NCBI GenBank assembly: GCA_964400105.1
Contig: CAYNTG010000013.1
Location: 1-43,378 of the forward strand
Length of the DNA stretch: 43,378 nt
DNA from: CAYNTG01 sp964400105
GTDB taxonomy: Bacteria > UBP14 > UBA6098
Direction of reading: 5' to 3'
The notes under the pieces: model-generated
Seen by the model: the letters and a program-made list of their open reading frames with translations, nothing else
Databases searched by the model: none
Told to the model about the DNA's origin: nothing
Shown: positions 7,647 through 17,234 of the stretch, piece by piece
Layout: each line of letters opens with the position of its first letter
How positions within the stretch are numbered: position 1 is the first letter of the stretch
Translations under genes and position numbers: made by a program

Positions 7647-10382
7647 GTGCAATATTGCAAAATTAAAAAAGACTGTATAGCATCGGGCGCTTCGGCGACG
7701 AAGACCTTGTGTCGGGCTATAATATTTTTTATAGTTTTGATCCCCACTATCACGACCTCTCTTGCTCAGAACGCCCTTTTCGATGGGGATTTCCACTCGA
7801 AAAGCCTATGGCCCGCAACGACTTACTCCGGCAGGTTTCTTTCCACGTCATGCTCGTTTGGCAGGATGGAGATCGGTGGCGATAGCAACCTCGACCTCGA
7901 TGTGACCGGCGCGTTTCCAATCGGCCGGAATCTGATTGCCGGTGTGGATGGATCGTTCGAGAGCGACCGCTTTTTCGCGGATCATAGCTGGAATTTTTGG
8001 TTCGGCGGAATATTCCGCGAACGCCTGATCGTTGCGGTTTCCGGCGATATTGTGGGCTACTCGTTCGATCCCGGCGATGCACAAATCGAGGATATCGACG
8101 ATCACATCATCTCGCCGCATAACGAGTTGCGGCCATCGGTGAGCGCGGGTTTTGCATTACAAATCGGGAGGGATATATCGGTCGCGGCGGTTGGGAAAAA
8201 TCTTCTGAGGCCGGATATTTCTATCGGCAACGATGCCGAGGATCGCCTTCCGGCAATGCTTTCCGGTGGAATCGCCATGAGGTTCGGCAAGGCTGTCCCG
8301 TTCGCGGATATCGATATCGAGCTTGGGGACGACCCGATTTACGGTTTTCGCGCCGGAATCGCCATGACATCGATGATGGACAGGGCGCGTTTGACATTCG
8401 GCGGCGGAAATGAGTCTGTATTCGGTTCTGCTGGATATGATTTTGGCGGCGGGATCGCGGTCGGTTACGGGATCGAAAAGCCTGTCGGAGATGCGGCGAA
8501 CGTGCGCGGCCTGCGGCACGAGATATACCTCGAATTTACCGACCTCGCCGCAAGCCGGATCGAGCCGGATACGCTGCCGAAAGGCTGCCCGTCGAATCCG
8601 CTTCCCGCGAAGTGGCTGCGGATATCAAAGCCTGCGGGAGCCGCGCCTTATCTGCTTTCGATCCAGGCTGAAAGATACGACTCGATGCTTTTTCATATTT
8701 CGCCAAACCGTTATATAATAATGGATTGGGACCGCGAAAACGGGATATGGAGTGTTGAACTCGACGATTTTCCCGGGCCGAACTTGTGGGTCTCGGCGTT
8801 CGACGGCGAAGATGGATTCTGCATTCCAAAGATATACCGCGACGGGCCTTCCGCAGCGCGCATGACGGTTATCATGGACGAGTATGAGCTTCTCGTGCCG
8901 ATGGCTGGCGCGTCGAGTGGAATGGAGATCATTTCGGAGATTCGAGCGAAAGGGGTTCCATTTTACCTCGACTCGGATGACGCAAGCGAGTGGAACGCCT
9001 ATCTCGATTCCCCCGATGCGGATCGCTTTTTGTTTGCTGCGCCCGGTTTCGATCCGGAGCCGCCGCAGATCGAGCTTTCATCGGAATTCGCCGTCGAGAA
9101 GATCGATAACCGAATGCACGCGGTGGTCGAGGTCTCCATGACCGGAATGCCGCACCGGATAATCGCAACGTCCTCATGGACAGGCGATTGCGCGGTTAAT
9201 TCGGACACGCCTTCGGATACGCTGACATTCATCGTGCCGAACCGGATTCCGGGGACGGTGCCGCTCGTCGTTACAGGAAGCGCCACCGATCCGTGGTTTC
9301 GCGTGCATATCATCGGGCCGGACACGCTGGACAACGTCGTTATCTCGAAGGTTTGGGATGGCACCGACTACACGCTTTTCAATTTTATTTATTATGCCGA
9401 AAACGACCGCCATTGCCGGGGTGACGTCGATCCCAAGCTGGCGCGCCTGATTTCCCGCGCCGAAGAATCCGGCGGCAAGCTTATGATCACCGGGAAATAT
9501 TTCACTGATGCCCATTGCGCTTATAACCATGCACGCAAGACGCTTCCGGCATCGCAGGTGCGCATCGATCCGTCGCTCGTTTCGGATGACCGGCTCTTTT
9601 CCGGGCTTTGGAAAGCCCCGGATTCACTATGGTTCGTGAATAATTTCAGTCAGGCGATAGTCGAATGGACGCCGACTCCGCAGCCGGACGATGTTGCGGG
9701 TTATATCGTATTCGCGAGCGGATCCGCGATTCCACCGGCGACGAATTTCATCGAGGTGAAGGGATTTCAGATAAATGCAGAGCCGGTTTGCGGCGATATG
9801 TTCATCCTTTCCGGCCTGACGCCGGAAATGGATTACCATATCCGCATCGCGCCGATCTCCGGCGACGGCCGTCTGGGCGAGCTTTCCGACCAGCTTATCG
9901 TGCGGACGAAGGCGATTCGCAAGACGAGTATTTATGAGTTCAAGAGCAAGCTCGGCAATCAGTCCGCGTTCGATTTTTCGGAATACAGCGAGGTGTCGAT
10001 GCTCTATAAGAACTTGTCGCTCATAGACATATACCTTGGGACAAACGCATCAGGCGACGATTATGGCAGCCTCATGCTGAAATCGCCGTCGAGGGTGACA
10101 TCGGAGCGCAAGATTTGGCAAACGCGGAACGCCGGCATCCTTTTCATGGATGTCGAGCCGTTCGATGCGCCCTTCGACGTCCAGAAATTCACCACGATGG
10201 GGAAGGCGCAAGAGGAGCCGTGCAGAATCGGCGCGAGGTATCTGGTTCGGACGCCGGATGGATATGAGCTGATCATCCGCGTGGAATCGGTCGAAGGGAG
10301 CTTCCCGAACCGGCGGATCGAGATTCAATATCTGTATCGGCTGGTCGAGGACTCGCCGGTCTTCGATCTCGGTGAAAAATGA
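7647..10382 (+). CDS. PorP/SprF-like outer-membrane barrel protein with long C-terminal extension (FN3)
   Basis: A 911-residue exported protein. The hydrophobic segment IIFFIVLIPTITTSLAQ ends at about residue 41; GTG 7647 is the first start, and TTG 7707 would give a tighter signal peptide. Residues about 45-296 resemble the PorP/SprF family of type IX secretion membrane proteins: alternating beta strands, an HNELRPSVSAGFAL segment followed by VAAVGKNLLRPDI, and a last strand LRHEIYLEF. PorP/SprF proteins are normally about 300 aa; here some 600 residues follow, including a fibronectin-III-like domain at about 671-755. The stop overlaps the start of the giant CHU_C protein by 4 nt, the SprF-SprB type of arrangement, so a role in exporting or anchoring that protein is inferred. 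The barrel assignment rests on pattern only. Confidence 0.65.
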   Translation: MQYCKIKKDCIASGASATKTLCRAIIFFIVLIPTITTSLAQNALFDGDFHSKSLWPATTYSGRFLSTSCSFGRMEIGGDSNLDLDVTGAFPIGRNLIAGVDGSFESDRFFADHSWNFWFGGIFRERLIVAVSGDIVGYSFDPGDAQIEDIDDHIISPHNELRPSVSAGFALQIGRDISVAAVGKNLLRPDISIGNDAEDRLPAMLSGGIAMRFGKAVPFADIDIELGDDPIYGFRAGIAMTSMMDRARLTFGGGNESVFGSAGYDFGGGIAVGYGIEKPVGDAANVRGLRHEIYLEFTDLAASRIEPDTLPKGCPSNPLPAKWLRISKPAGAAPYLLSIQAERYDSMLFHISPNRYIIMDWDRENGIWSVELDDFPGPNLWVSAFDGEDGFCIPKIYRDGPSAARMTVIMDEYELLVPMAGASSGMEIISEIRAKGVPFYLDSDDASEWNAYLDSPDADRFLFAAPGFDPEPPQIELSSEFAVEKIDNRMHAVVEVSMTGMPHRIIATSSWTGDCAVNSDTPSDTLTFIVPNRIPGTVPLVVTGSATDPWFRVHIIGPDTLDNVVISKVWDGTDYTLFNFIYYAENDRHCRGDVDPKLARLISRAEESGGKLMITGKYFTDAHCAYNHARKTLPASQVRIDPSLVSDDRLFSGLWKAPDSLWFVNNFSQAIVEWTPTPQPDDVAGYIVFASGSAIPPATNFIEVKGFQINAEPVCGDMFILSGLTPEMDYHIRIAPISGDGRLGELSDQLIVRTKAIRKTSIYEFKSKLGNQSAFDFSEYSEVSMLYKNLSLIDIYLGTNASGDDYGSLMLKSPSRVTSERKIWQTRNAGILFMDVEPFDAPFDVQKFTTMGKAQEEPCRIGARYLVRTPDGYELIIRVESVEGSFPNRRIEIQYLYRLVEDSPVFDLGEK

Positions 10383-13300
10383 GCAAAGCGATTTTCAAAA
10401 AGATTTTTGTCCTCTTGCTTTTTGCTGCGGTCGCTCTCGCGGAGGTTCTGGGCACTATCTATGTCGGTTTCGATATCGACGATACGAGCATCGGCACAGG
10501 CACGGAGGAGAGCTTCGATCTGTATATCGACTCGATCCGCACGGAAGCCGGAGGCGTCGTGTATTCCGCTGGCGAATGCCTTCACGAATATCAGACCTTT
10601 TGGTTGAGATCGAGCGGACGGCAGATCGCCAATATCGCCGAGGATAGCATCTGCCGATGCACGGGATCGTCCTGTTATCGAAGCTACTATACGCATTCCT
10701 CGCCCGCAGATCTTTATCGGGATGTCGTCTCGTCGGCGTGTTATTTTCTCGTGTCGGACAGCCTCGATTCGGCTTATGCATTTTCTCCGAGCCGATATTC
10801 GTTCGTCGTTTTGGGGTATCGTCCGGGCAATGTGGCCATCTCGCTTTCCGAAAAATTCACGACGACGGATTACGATGAATGGTCGGTCGTGAGCGACACC
10901 ATGGAGCTGACTATCGTCGGGCCGCCTATCGAGTGCGTTCCGCTTTTGCCGCCGGAGTGCCTTGAGGTCTATAATGTTACCCCGCTTGCTGCGAAGGGGA
11001 TTTGGCATCATGTCATGCTTCACGACGGCTATCAATATTCGATCTCGCCGTCCGCGACACCGCCCGTTTCCGGCATCGACCTCGACACGAATTATATCTC
11101 GATATCGGGTCTCGCGCCGGAGACGAATTATTATCTTCACGCTCGCGCATGGGCAAACTGCGAAAGCTCCGGGCGGACTTATTCCGATTGGTCGAGCGTA
11201 TCGTTCAACACGCTTCCCCAGCCGGAAACGATGATCCGCACCAGCCCTGCGGGACTCTTTTTCTACGCCGACAGCGCGCTATACGATTCGACTACGATAT
11301 TTCTTTGGCCGTATTACGCCTCCGGCGGGCCGTGCCACTGGCTGGAGGCGGTCAGCCCGCAATATGGCGAGCCGGGAGGGATTTACTTCTTCCGCGAATG
11401 GAGCGACGGCGGGGCTTATGGCCACTGCTATTATGTTACCTCGACGAACACGACGATAACCTGCTATTTCGACTCGATCTCGGCGGAGTTCGTCTCGCAG
11501 ACGCCGCCGCCGTCTTCGATTTGCGCCGGTGCGACATTTTCTGTTTCTATAACGATGCGCAATATCGGAAACCTCGATTGGACGACGTGGGAGGGTATCG
11601 AACTGACGAGCCAGAACCCGCCGATGAACACGACATGGGGTGAAAGCGGAATCGAGCTTTCGAGCATCGTAGGGCCGGATGAGAATTTTGTTTTCGATTT
11701 TGACATCGAAGCGCCGGAGACGCCGGGGGATTATGTTTTCGAGTGGCAGATGCGATACGGTTCGCTCGATTTCTTCGGGGAGCGCTCGGAGAGCGTGCTC
11801 GTTACGGTCGTCGAAAGCCCGGTTGCGAGCGCATCGAACGACGGCCCGCATTGCGAGGGCGATCTTGCGAACCTATCCGGCGGGCCGGACGGCATGACCG
11901 GATATATCTGGAGTGGTCCGGGAGGGTTTATTTCGACGGTGCAGAATCCTTTTCTCGGAACGGCAACCACATCGATGAGCGGCAGCTATCGCCTTATCGT
12001 AACCAACGGATACGGATGTGTCGATACGGCAACGACCACGCTTACCGTCGGTGCGAAACCGGTGGCATCGGCGAGCAATACCGGGCCTTATTGCGAGGGG
12101 CAGACCGTCTCGCTTTCCGCTCTTCCTATCGGCATGGGGAGCTATTTCTGGAGTGGGCCGTCCGGCTTTTCGAGCGCTTCTCGCGTGCCGACAATCGCGG
12201 ACGCGGCACTTTCGCACGCGGGGGAATATACGGTTATCGTAACGAGCGTTGCGGGATGCGTCGATACGGCCGCGACCGTGGTCGTTGTTCACGAGCGCCC
12301 CGATGTCGAAGCCACGACGAACGCGCCGGTCTGCGAGGGGGAGATGCTCGAGCTTCGCGCGAATCCGGCCGGTCTCGAAACATACTATTGGCTCTTCCCG
12401 GACAGCAGTATTCGGATGGGGCGAACGCACTTCTTTCTGCCGTGCACGGCGGAGATGACCGGCTATTACACTGCTATCGCGCTCAGCGAGGACGGTTGCG
12501 GCGACACATCGACTATCTATGTTCGGATAGATACAACGACGAAGACGCTGACTATCGAATCCCTCACTGCCGACAGCAGCGAGATATTTGAGGGATCGGG
12601 GACGTATATCCATTGCGATGTCAGCGGATGGGCTGGCGGCGTTAGTTATCGATGGGACCCGATGTCGAGTTTGACATTTCCATATAGCGCCGAGCCGTTT
12701 GCGGAGCCGGAATCGACGACGACATATGTGGTTACCGTTCGCGATAGCCAGGAATGCGGGACCTATTCGGTTTCCGACAGCATTACGATAACCGTTTTCG
12801 ACGAGCTCGACTGCCGGTTGAGTATCGACACGCTGACCGGCGATACGGTTTTTTGCTGCGGAAGCTCGGCTCAGCTTTATGCCGGAGTTTCCAACCCGCT
12901 CGGCAATGTTTATTATAATTGGTCGCCATCGACATGGCTTTCGTCGCACTTGATTCGCAATCCCATATGCACGCCGGATTCGTCGATCATATACACCGTT
13001 TTTGCATGGGATGATTCCGGTTGCGTGGACACGGCGACGGTTTCGATAGTCGTCGATGAGGCGCGCGTGGTCGTCGAGCCGGATTATGCGAACCTCTGCC
13101 GGGGCGAGAGTGTTATCCTTCGGGCTTCGGGTGATGGAATCGCGCCTTTTTCATTTTCGTGGGAGCCGGATTATGCCATTTTTCCGCCGGGAAGCGCAAT
13201 GGTGTCGGCTTTCCCGGAAACGACGACCGTCTATCGACTTATCCTGACCGATTCGGCGGGCTGCAGTTCCGAGGATACGATCACGATCGTCGTCGATAGC

Positions 13301-16300
13301 CTTATTGCATCGCTCGGTTTGCATGTTTGGGTTGAGGACTCGGTCGTTATACTTGGCGAATCGACGCGGCTTCACGCCGATGTTTCGGGTGGTGTCGGCG
13401 CGATAGGCTACGCCTGGACGCCGGAGGAGCCGCTCGATATTCCGCACCTTCCGAATCCGTGGGCCGAGCCGTTCGAGTCTGGCTGGTTCGTCGCGGCGGT
13501 CAGCGACACGCAGGGCGCGTGCGTCTATTCGGTTTCGGAGAGCGTCTTCGTGCGCGTCGATGACACATCGAGCTGCCCGCTCACTATCTCGGATATTATC
13601 CCGAACACGACGATCTGCCTCGGCGAGAGCATCGCGCTTTGGGCGACTGTCGATAGCGCGGTCGGCGATGTGCATTATCTCTGGCGTCCGGCGGATTATC
13701 TCGACGATCCGACGTTCTCGATCCCAAAAGCATTTCCGCCGATAACGACCTTCTTCTGGGTTGTAGCTTCCGACGACAGCTGCGCGGACAGCGCGCGCGT
13801 TTTGATCACGGTCGATTCGCTCTCGCGGTCGATGGAGATAATGGACGCTCTCGCGACGCGCGACAGCATCGATATCGGCGATTCGACGCGGCTTTACGCC
13901 GTCGTCTCCGGCGTGGCGGGAAGCCTTATCGTCCATTGGTCGCCGGAGGACGGTTTGAGCGATCCCGATTCGGTCTCGACCTGGGCGAGTCCGCTCGAAC
14001 CGACGACATATACCATTGTTGCTATCGACAGCCAGCGATGCGGAATACATTATGATACATCGTTCGTGCACATTCACGTCGATACATGGCTCGGATGCTC
14101 GCTTTCCGTCGTGGCGAGCGGGTTCGATTCGATCTGCCCCGGCGAGGACGCGCACCTTTCTGCGGATGTTGCCGGTGCGATGGGCGATGTCGCATATTCG
14201 TGGATGCCTACCGTTGGCCTCGGCACTCCCTTGATGCGGACGACTCTCGCTTCGCCCGATTCATCGATCCGATACACCGTCACCGCAGTTGATGATTCCG
14301 GCTGCGTGGATACATCGAGCGTAGTGGTTTGGGTGAAATATTTCGACGAAAGCGCGCTGCCGGAGCTTTCGATCTGCCGTGGGGATACTATCGATCTCGA
14401 TCTTTCGGTTTTTGCCGGAAGGCCGCCGGTTAGCTGGCTTTTCAGCCCGTCGATCTTCCTCGACGATTCGATGTCCGGATCGCCGCGCTGCTTTGCGGAA
14501 ACGACAATCGCTTATTCGGTTACGGCGATAGACGGCGAGGGGTGCCTTTTTTCGACGAATATTTTGGTTGAGGTCGATTCGGTGATAAGGACGATGGCCG
14601 TCGCGCTCTCGCCGGACACGATTATCGCTTCCGGCGGGAGCGGTAATCTTCGCGCGGAGATTACCGGCGGCGTCGGCGACGTCTCGCATCGATGGTCGCC
14701 CGCGCTCTGGATCGACGATCCTTCGGGCCTGACGCCGACAGTTACTCCACCGGTTCCGACGATCTATTATTTCGATGCTTTGGATTCGCAGGAGTGCGGC
14801 GTGTTCGTAGTTTTCGATTCGGTTTTCGTGGATATCCTTCCCGCGTTCGAGTGCAGCCTCGATGTGGTTTCGGCGTTCGTGGAAACATCGATTTGTCGGG
14901 GCGGTTCGGTCGAGATTGCGACCTCGGTCTCCGGCGCGACCGGGCCGGTGGGATATTCGTGGTCTCCGATCGATTACCTCGACGATCCGGGTTCGCCGTC
15001 GCCGACAGCAGTGGGATTGGACAGCTCTATTCTTTACACCGTTTTCGCTTTCGACGACAGCTGCACCGACTCCGCGATTGTTTTCATCGCCGTGAAGCGG
15101 CTCGGCCTCGATTTGCCGGAGAGCCTGCGAATATGCCGTGGTGAGAGCCTCGCGGTTTCGGCGGTTTTCGAGCACGGCGAACCGCCGATCGATTGGCGCT
15201 GGACGCCGGAGGCGTTCCTATCCGCGCCGCACGCGCCATCGACATTCGCCTTCCCGGAAACGAGCGCGGTTATCAGCTTGATCGCAACGGACATCGACGG
15301 CTGCATCGATTCGGCGGAGTTCTCTATCGTCGTCGATACGGTCTCGCGTGCGATGACCATCGAGGCAATCGCTTCGCCATCGATCGTTTTGCCGGACGAC
15401 AGCACATTGCTTATCGTGAATATCGTCGATGAAGCAGGGGAACTCTCTATCGAATGGGTCGGTTCCGGCGTCGATTCGCCGGAGGAACTTTTGACATGGG
15501 CTTTTCCGCCGTGTTCGACATGGTTCCGCGTTACGGTCGTCGATAGTCAGGAGTGCGGCTCGTTTTCGATCACGGATAGCGTATTCGTCGCGGTCGTATC
15601 GGCGATCTGCTCGCTGGAGGTTGTCGTTTCACCGGGCGGGACGATATGTCGTGGCGACAGCGCTATCCTTTCCGCCGAATGCCGATTCCAGACCGGCGAT
15701 GTTTCGTGGTCGTGGCGTCCGGGCGAATTTTTAATCTCGCCGGATTCAGCATCTACGATAGCCTTTCCCGAATATTCGACCATATACCGGGCGATAGCAA
15801 CCGACAGCGCTGGTTGCATAGATTCGGCGAGCGCGATGGTGACCGTCCGCCAGCCGCCGCCTGCCGATGCCTACACACCTGCCGACAGCATCGAGGCCGG
15901 CGGGGATATCGAGCTGATCGCTTTCCCGGAGGATGTATCATATTCCTATTTCTGGAGCGGGCCGGCAGGCTTTACCTCGTTCGACCGGTGCCCGAATATC
16001 GAGGACGCCGATCTCGATAACTCCGGCCTATACCGACTCTCCGTCGCCGACAGCTTCGGATGCACCGGTTTCGATTCGATAGAGATTTTTGTGTATCGCC
16101 TGCCAGCGGAAGCCGAAATTTATGCTATTCCGGGCTGGCTTAATTTTGAGATCGAGCCTTCGGAGACGCTCGCGCTTCCGTTGCTCGTCGGCAACGCAGG
16201 CGACACGATTCTGTCTATCGACAGCGTGGTTTTTGCTGGAGGTTCGACCGTTTTCGATTTTTATCCGGTTTTGTCTTCTATTTTGGAACCTTCGACGGCG

Positions 16301-17002
16301 GAGACGCTTTTCGTGACATTTTGCGAGGATGCGGTCGGCGTCTATTTCGACACGCTGACTATTTTTTCGAGCGATTCCGATGAAACAAAATTGCCGGTTC
16401 CGCTTTTGGGCGAGGTTATCGTAGTCGGGTCGCCGATTATTCTGGCGGAGCCGGAGACGCTCGATTTCGGTTCGGTTACTATCGACGAATGCGCGCTCGA
16501 ATCGACGGTCGTATCCAACGCGGGCGACGGCGTCCTCGCGGTCTTCCAGCTCGATTTCCCGCGTATCGATCTTCGGCATATTCGTCCGCCGCTTCCCGAC
16601 TCGATATGGCCGGGGGATAGCTGCTTTTTCGTGTTCGAGTATTGCCCCTCGGCGGCCGCTTCGCTTTTCACATGGATCGAGGCCGTGTCGAACGACACGA
16701 CGTCGCTTACGCTTCTGGCGCTCGGGTTGGGAGTCGAGGCGGAGGGCTATTCGATAAACACGGAGATTATCACTCCGAACGGCGACGGCGGTAACGATGT
16801 ATTTCGCATCGAGGTGCCGGAGGGCGTAACCGAATGGATTTTAAAGATTTACGATTCGCGGGGTCTGGTTGTTTTCTATGGAAATACCACCGAGTGGGAT
16901 GGAACGCAACACGGGCGCCGCGTTCCTATCGGCACATATTATTATCGCGTGCTCGTCAATGGAGCGGCCGTGCTCGCCGGTTCGATAGCGGTGATATATT
17001 GA
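10379..17002 (+). CDS. Giant secreted multidomain Ig-like repeat protein with type IX (type B, CHU_C) C-terminal signal
   Basis: A 2207-residue surface protein. Order: signal peptide (to ALA, about residue 21); unassigned Cys-containing N-domain; FN3-like domain (about 189-281); NBR1-type Ig-like domain (about 366-480); three Ig-like domains of the CHU_C-associated sort with CEG...YxWSGPxGF...GxYxxxVTxxxGC (about 481-717); thirteen tandem domains of about 85 aa in three alternating types (about 718-1825); one more Ig-like domain (to about 1907); two ASPM/SPD-2/Hydin-like domains (about 1907-2122); and a gliding-motility-associated CHU_C domain with ITPNGDGGNDVF (about 2123-2206). CHU_C domains direct export through the type IX system and cell-surface attachment. 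It is translationally coupled to the PorP/SprF-like gene. An adhesin or surface-filament role is likely; its ligand is unknown. Confidence 0.88.
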   Translation: MSKAIFKKIFVLLLFAAVALAEVLGTIYVGFDIDDTSIGTGTEESFDLYIDSIRTEAGGVVYSAGECLHEYQTFWLRSSGRQIANIAEDSICRCTGSSCYRSYYTHSSPADLYRDVVSSACYFLVSDSLDSAYAFSPSRYSFVVLGYRPGNVAISLSEKFTTTDYDEWSVVSDTMELTIVGPPIECVPLLPPECLEVYNVTPLAAKGIWHHVMLHDGYQYSISPSATPPVSGIDLDTNYISISGLAPETNYYLHARAWANCESSGRTYSDWSSVSFNTLPQPETMIRTSPAGLFFYADSALYDSTTIFLWPYYASGGPCHWLEAVSPQYGEPGGIYFFREWSDGGAYGHCYYVTSTNTTITCYFDSISAEFVSQTPPPSSICAGATFSVSITMRNIGNLDWTTWEGIELTSQNPPMNTTWGESGIELSSIVGPDENFVFDFDIEAPETPGDYVFEWQMRYGSLDFFGERSESVLVTVVESPVASASNDGPHCEGDLANLSGGPDGMTGYIWSGPGGFISTVQNPFLGTATTSMSGSYRLIVTNGYGCVDTATTTLTVGAKPVASASNTGPYCEGQTVSLSALPIGMGSYFWSGPSGFSSASRVPTIADAALSHAGEYTVIVTSVAGCVDTAATVVVVHERPDVEATTNAPVCEGEMLELRANPAGLETYYWLFPDSSIRMGRTHFFLPCTAEMTGYYTAIALSEDGCGDTSTIYVRIDTTTKTLTIESLTADSSEIFEGSGTYIHCDVSGWAGGVSYRWDPMSSLTFPYSAEPFAEPESTTTYVVTVRDSQECGTYSVSDSITITVFDELDCRLSIDTLTGDTVFCCGSSAQLYAGVSNPLGNVYYNWSPSTWLSSHLIRNPICTPDSSIIYTVFAWDDSGCVDTATVSIVVDEARVVVEPDYANLCRGESVILRASGDGIAPFSFSWEPDYAIFPPGSAMVSAFPETTTVYRLILTDSAGCSSEDTITIVVDSLIASLGLHVWVEDSVVILGESTRLHADVSGGVGAIGYAWTPEEPLDIPHLPNPWAEPFESGWFVAAVSDTQGACVYSVSESVFVRVDDTSSCPLTISDIIPNTTICLGESIALWATVDSAVGDVHYLWRPADYLDDPTFSIPKAFPPITTFFWVVASDDSCADSARVLITVDSLSRSMEIMDALATRDSIDIGDSTRLYAVVSGVAGSLIVHWSPEDGLSDPDSVSTWASPLEPTTYTIVAIDSQRCGIHYDTSFVHIHVDTWLGCSLSVVASGFDSICPGEDAHLSADVAGAMGDVAYSWMPTVGLGTPLMRTTLASPDSSIRYTVTAVDDSGCVDTSSVVVWVKYFDESALPELSICRGDTIDLDLSVFAGRPPVSWLFSPSIFLDDSMSGSPRCFAETTIAYSVTAIDGEGCLFSTNILVEVDSVIRTMAVALSPDTIIASGGSGNLRAEITGGVGDVSHRWSPALWIDDPSGLTPTVTPPVPTIYYFDALDSQECGVFVVFDSVFVDILPAFECSLDVVSAFVETSICRGGSVEIATSVSGATGPVGYSWSPIDYLDDPGSPSPTAVGLDSSILYTVFAFDDSCTDSAIVFIAVKRLGLDLPESLRICRGESLAVSAVFEHGEPPIDWRWTPEAFLSAPHAPSTFAFPETSAVISLIATDIDGCIDSAEFSIVVDTVSRAMTIEAIASPSIVLPDDSTLLIVNIVDEAGELSIEWVGSGVDSPEELLTWAFPPCSTWFRVTVVDSQECGSFSITDSVFVAVVSAICSLEVVVSPGGTICRGDSAILSAECRFQTGDVSWSWRPGEFLISPDSASTIAFPEYSTIYRAIATDSAGCIDSASAMVTVRQPPPADAYTPADSIEAGGDIELIAFPEDVSYSYFWSGPAGFTSFDRCPNIEDADLDNSGLYRLSVADSFGCTGFDSIEIFVYRLPAEAEIYAIPGWLNFEIEPSETLALPLLVGNAGDTILSIDSVVFAGGSTVFDFYPVLSSILEPSTAETLFVTFCEDAVGVYFDTLTIFSSDSDETKLPVPLLGEVIVVGSPIILAEPETLDFGSVTIDECALESTVVSNAGDGVLAVFQLDFPRIDLRHIRPPLPDSIWPGDSCFFVFEYCPSAAASLFTWIEAVSNDTTSLTLLALGLGVEAEGYSINTEIITPNGDGGNDVFRIEVPEGVTEWILKIYDSRGLVVFYGNTTEWDGTQHGRRVPIGTYYYRVLVNGAAVLAGSIAVIY
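12530..15850 (+). repeat. Higher-order tandem repeat inside the giant protein (A-B-C units, ~85 codons each)
   Basis: Thirteen consecutive domains fall into three classes. Type A has DSQECGxxxxxDSVFVxV near its end; type B has a Cys start, TICRGxS, a WxPxxYLDDP core and DDSCxDSAxVxI; type C has SICRGES, a W.W.PE.FL core and GCxDSA...IVVD. They run A-B-C, A-B, A-B-C, A-B-C, A-B. Nearly every unit carries cysteines at equivalent places (CRG and GC/ECG), suggesting one disulfide per domain. Identity between units is moderate, so the array is old rather than freshly duplicated. Confidence 0.8.
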
Positions 17003-17006
17003 TCTT

Positions 17007-17234
17007 TCAGGCGGGGGGCGTCGCCCGACGAGGAATCTCGAAGCCCCCCATTTGCGAGGAAATCGTTTTTAAGCAATGTATCTGCGATGTGATTATCGGT
17101 GGCCACGATTTAGACCGATTCTGGCGCAAGGCCGCCTTTTTCACCCAGCCGCTCACGGTTAGAAAGCCGCGAGTGTAACGACCGTTGCGGCGGAGAGTCC
17201 CAGGCGAATTCGCGTTCTCTTTTCTTTTGGCCAC
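17007..17234 (-). CDS. Small ORF of dispersed repeat, copy 1 (unknown function)
   Basis: A 75-codon frame from GTG 17234 with AAAGGAG spaced 6 nt upstream on the minus strand. Its first 30 residues (AKRKENANSPGTLRRNGRY, then TRGFLTVSGW) are identical to those of the small frame at 34017. Beyond the shared repeat the two proteins are unrelated, which looks like a common 5' module joined to different sequence. It is very basic, with no domain recognised. An upstream ATG opens a different 46-codon frame because of a 1-nt difference from copy 2. It could be a peptide gene, a decayed mobile-element end, or non-coding. Confidence 0.35.
   Translation of the reverse strand: MAKRKENANSPGTLRRNGRYTRGFLTVSGWVKKAALRQNRSKSWPPIITSQIHCLKTISSQMGGFEIPRRATPPA
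17013..17049. repeat. GC-rich hairpin after the giant gene (possible terminator or REP-like element)
   Basis: GGGGGGC at 17013-17019 pairs with GCCCCCC at 17043-17049, enclosing a second small stem (CGAG/CTCG around 17029-17040). It begins 10 nt after the stop at 17002. There is no T-tract, so intrinsic termination is uncertain. The core CCCGACGAG...CTCG resembles the hairpin at 38152-38171. Confidence 0.5.

Noticed and set aside
11873..14155. Long antisense ORFs (358 and 334 codons) opposite the giant protein
   Set aside because: Extremely Arg-rich, no start signals; they are shadows of the repetitive codon usage on the plus strand.
12530..15850. Repeats in the giant gene as a CRISPR-like or DNA-level tandem array
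   Set aside because: Similarity is at protein level with moderate DNA divergence; there are no regular short repeats with spacers. No CRISPR array was seen anywhere in the window.
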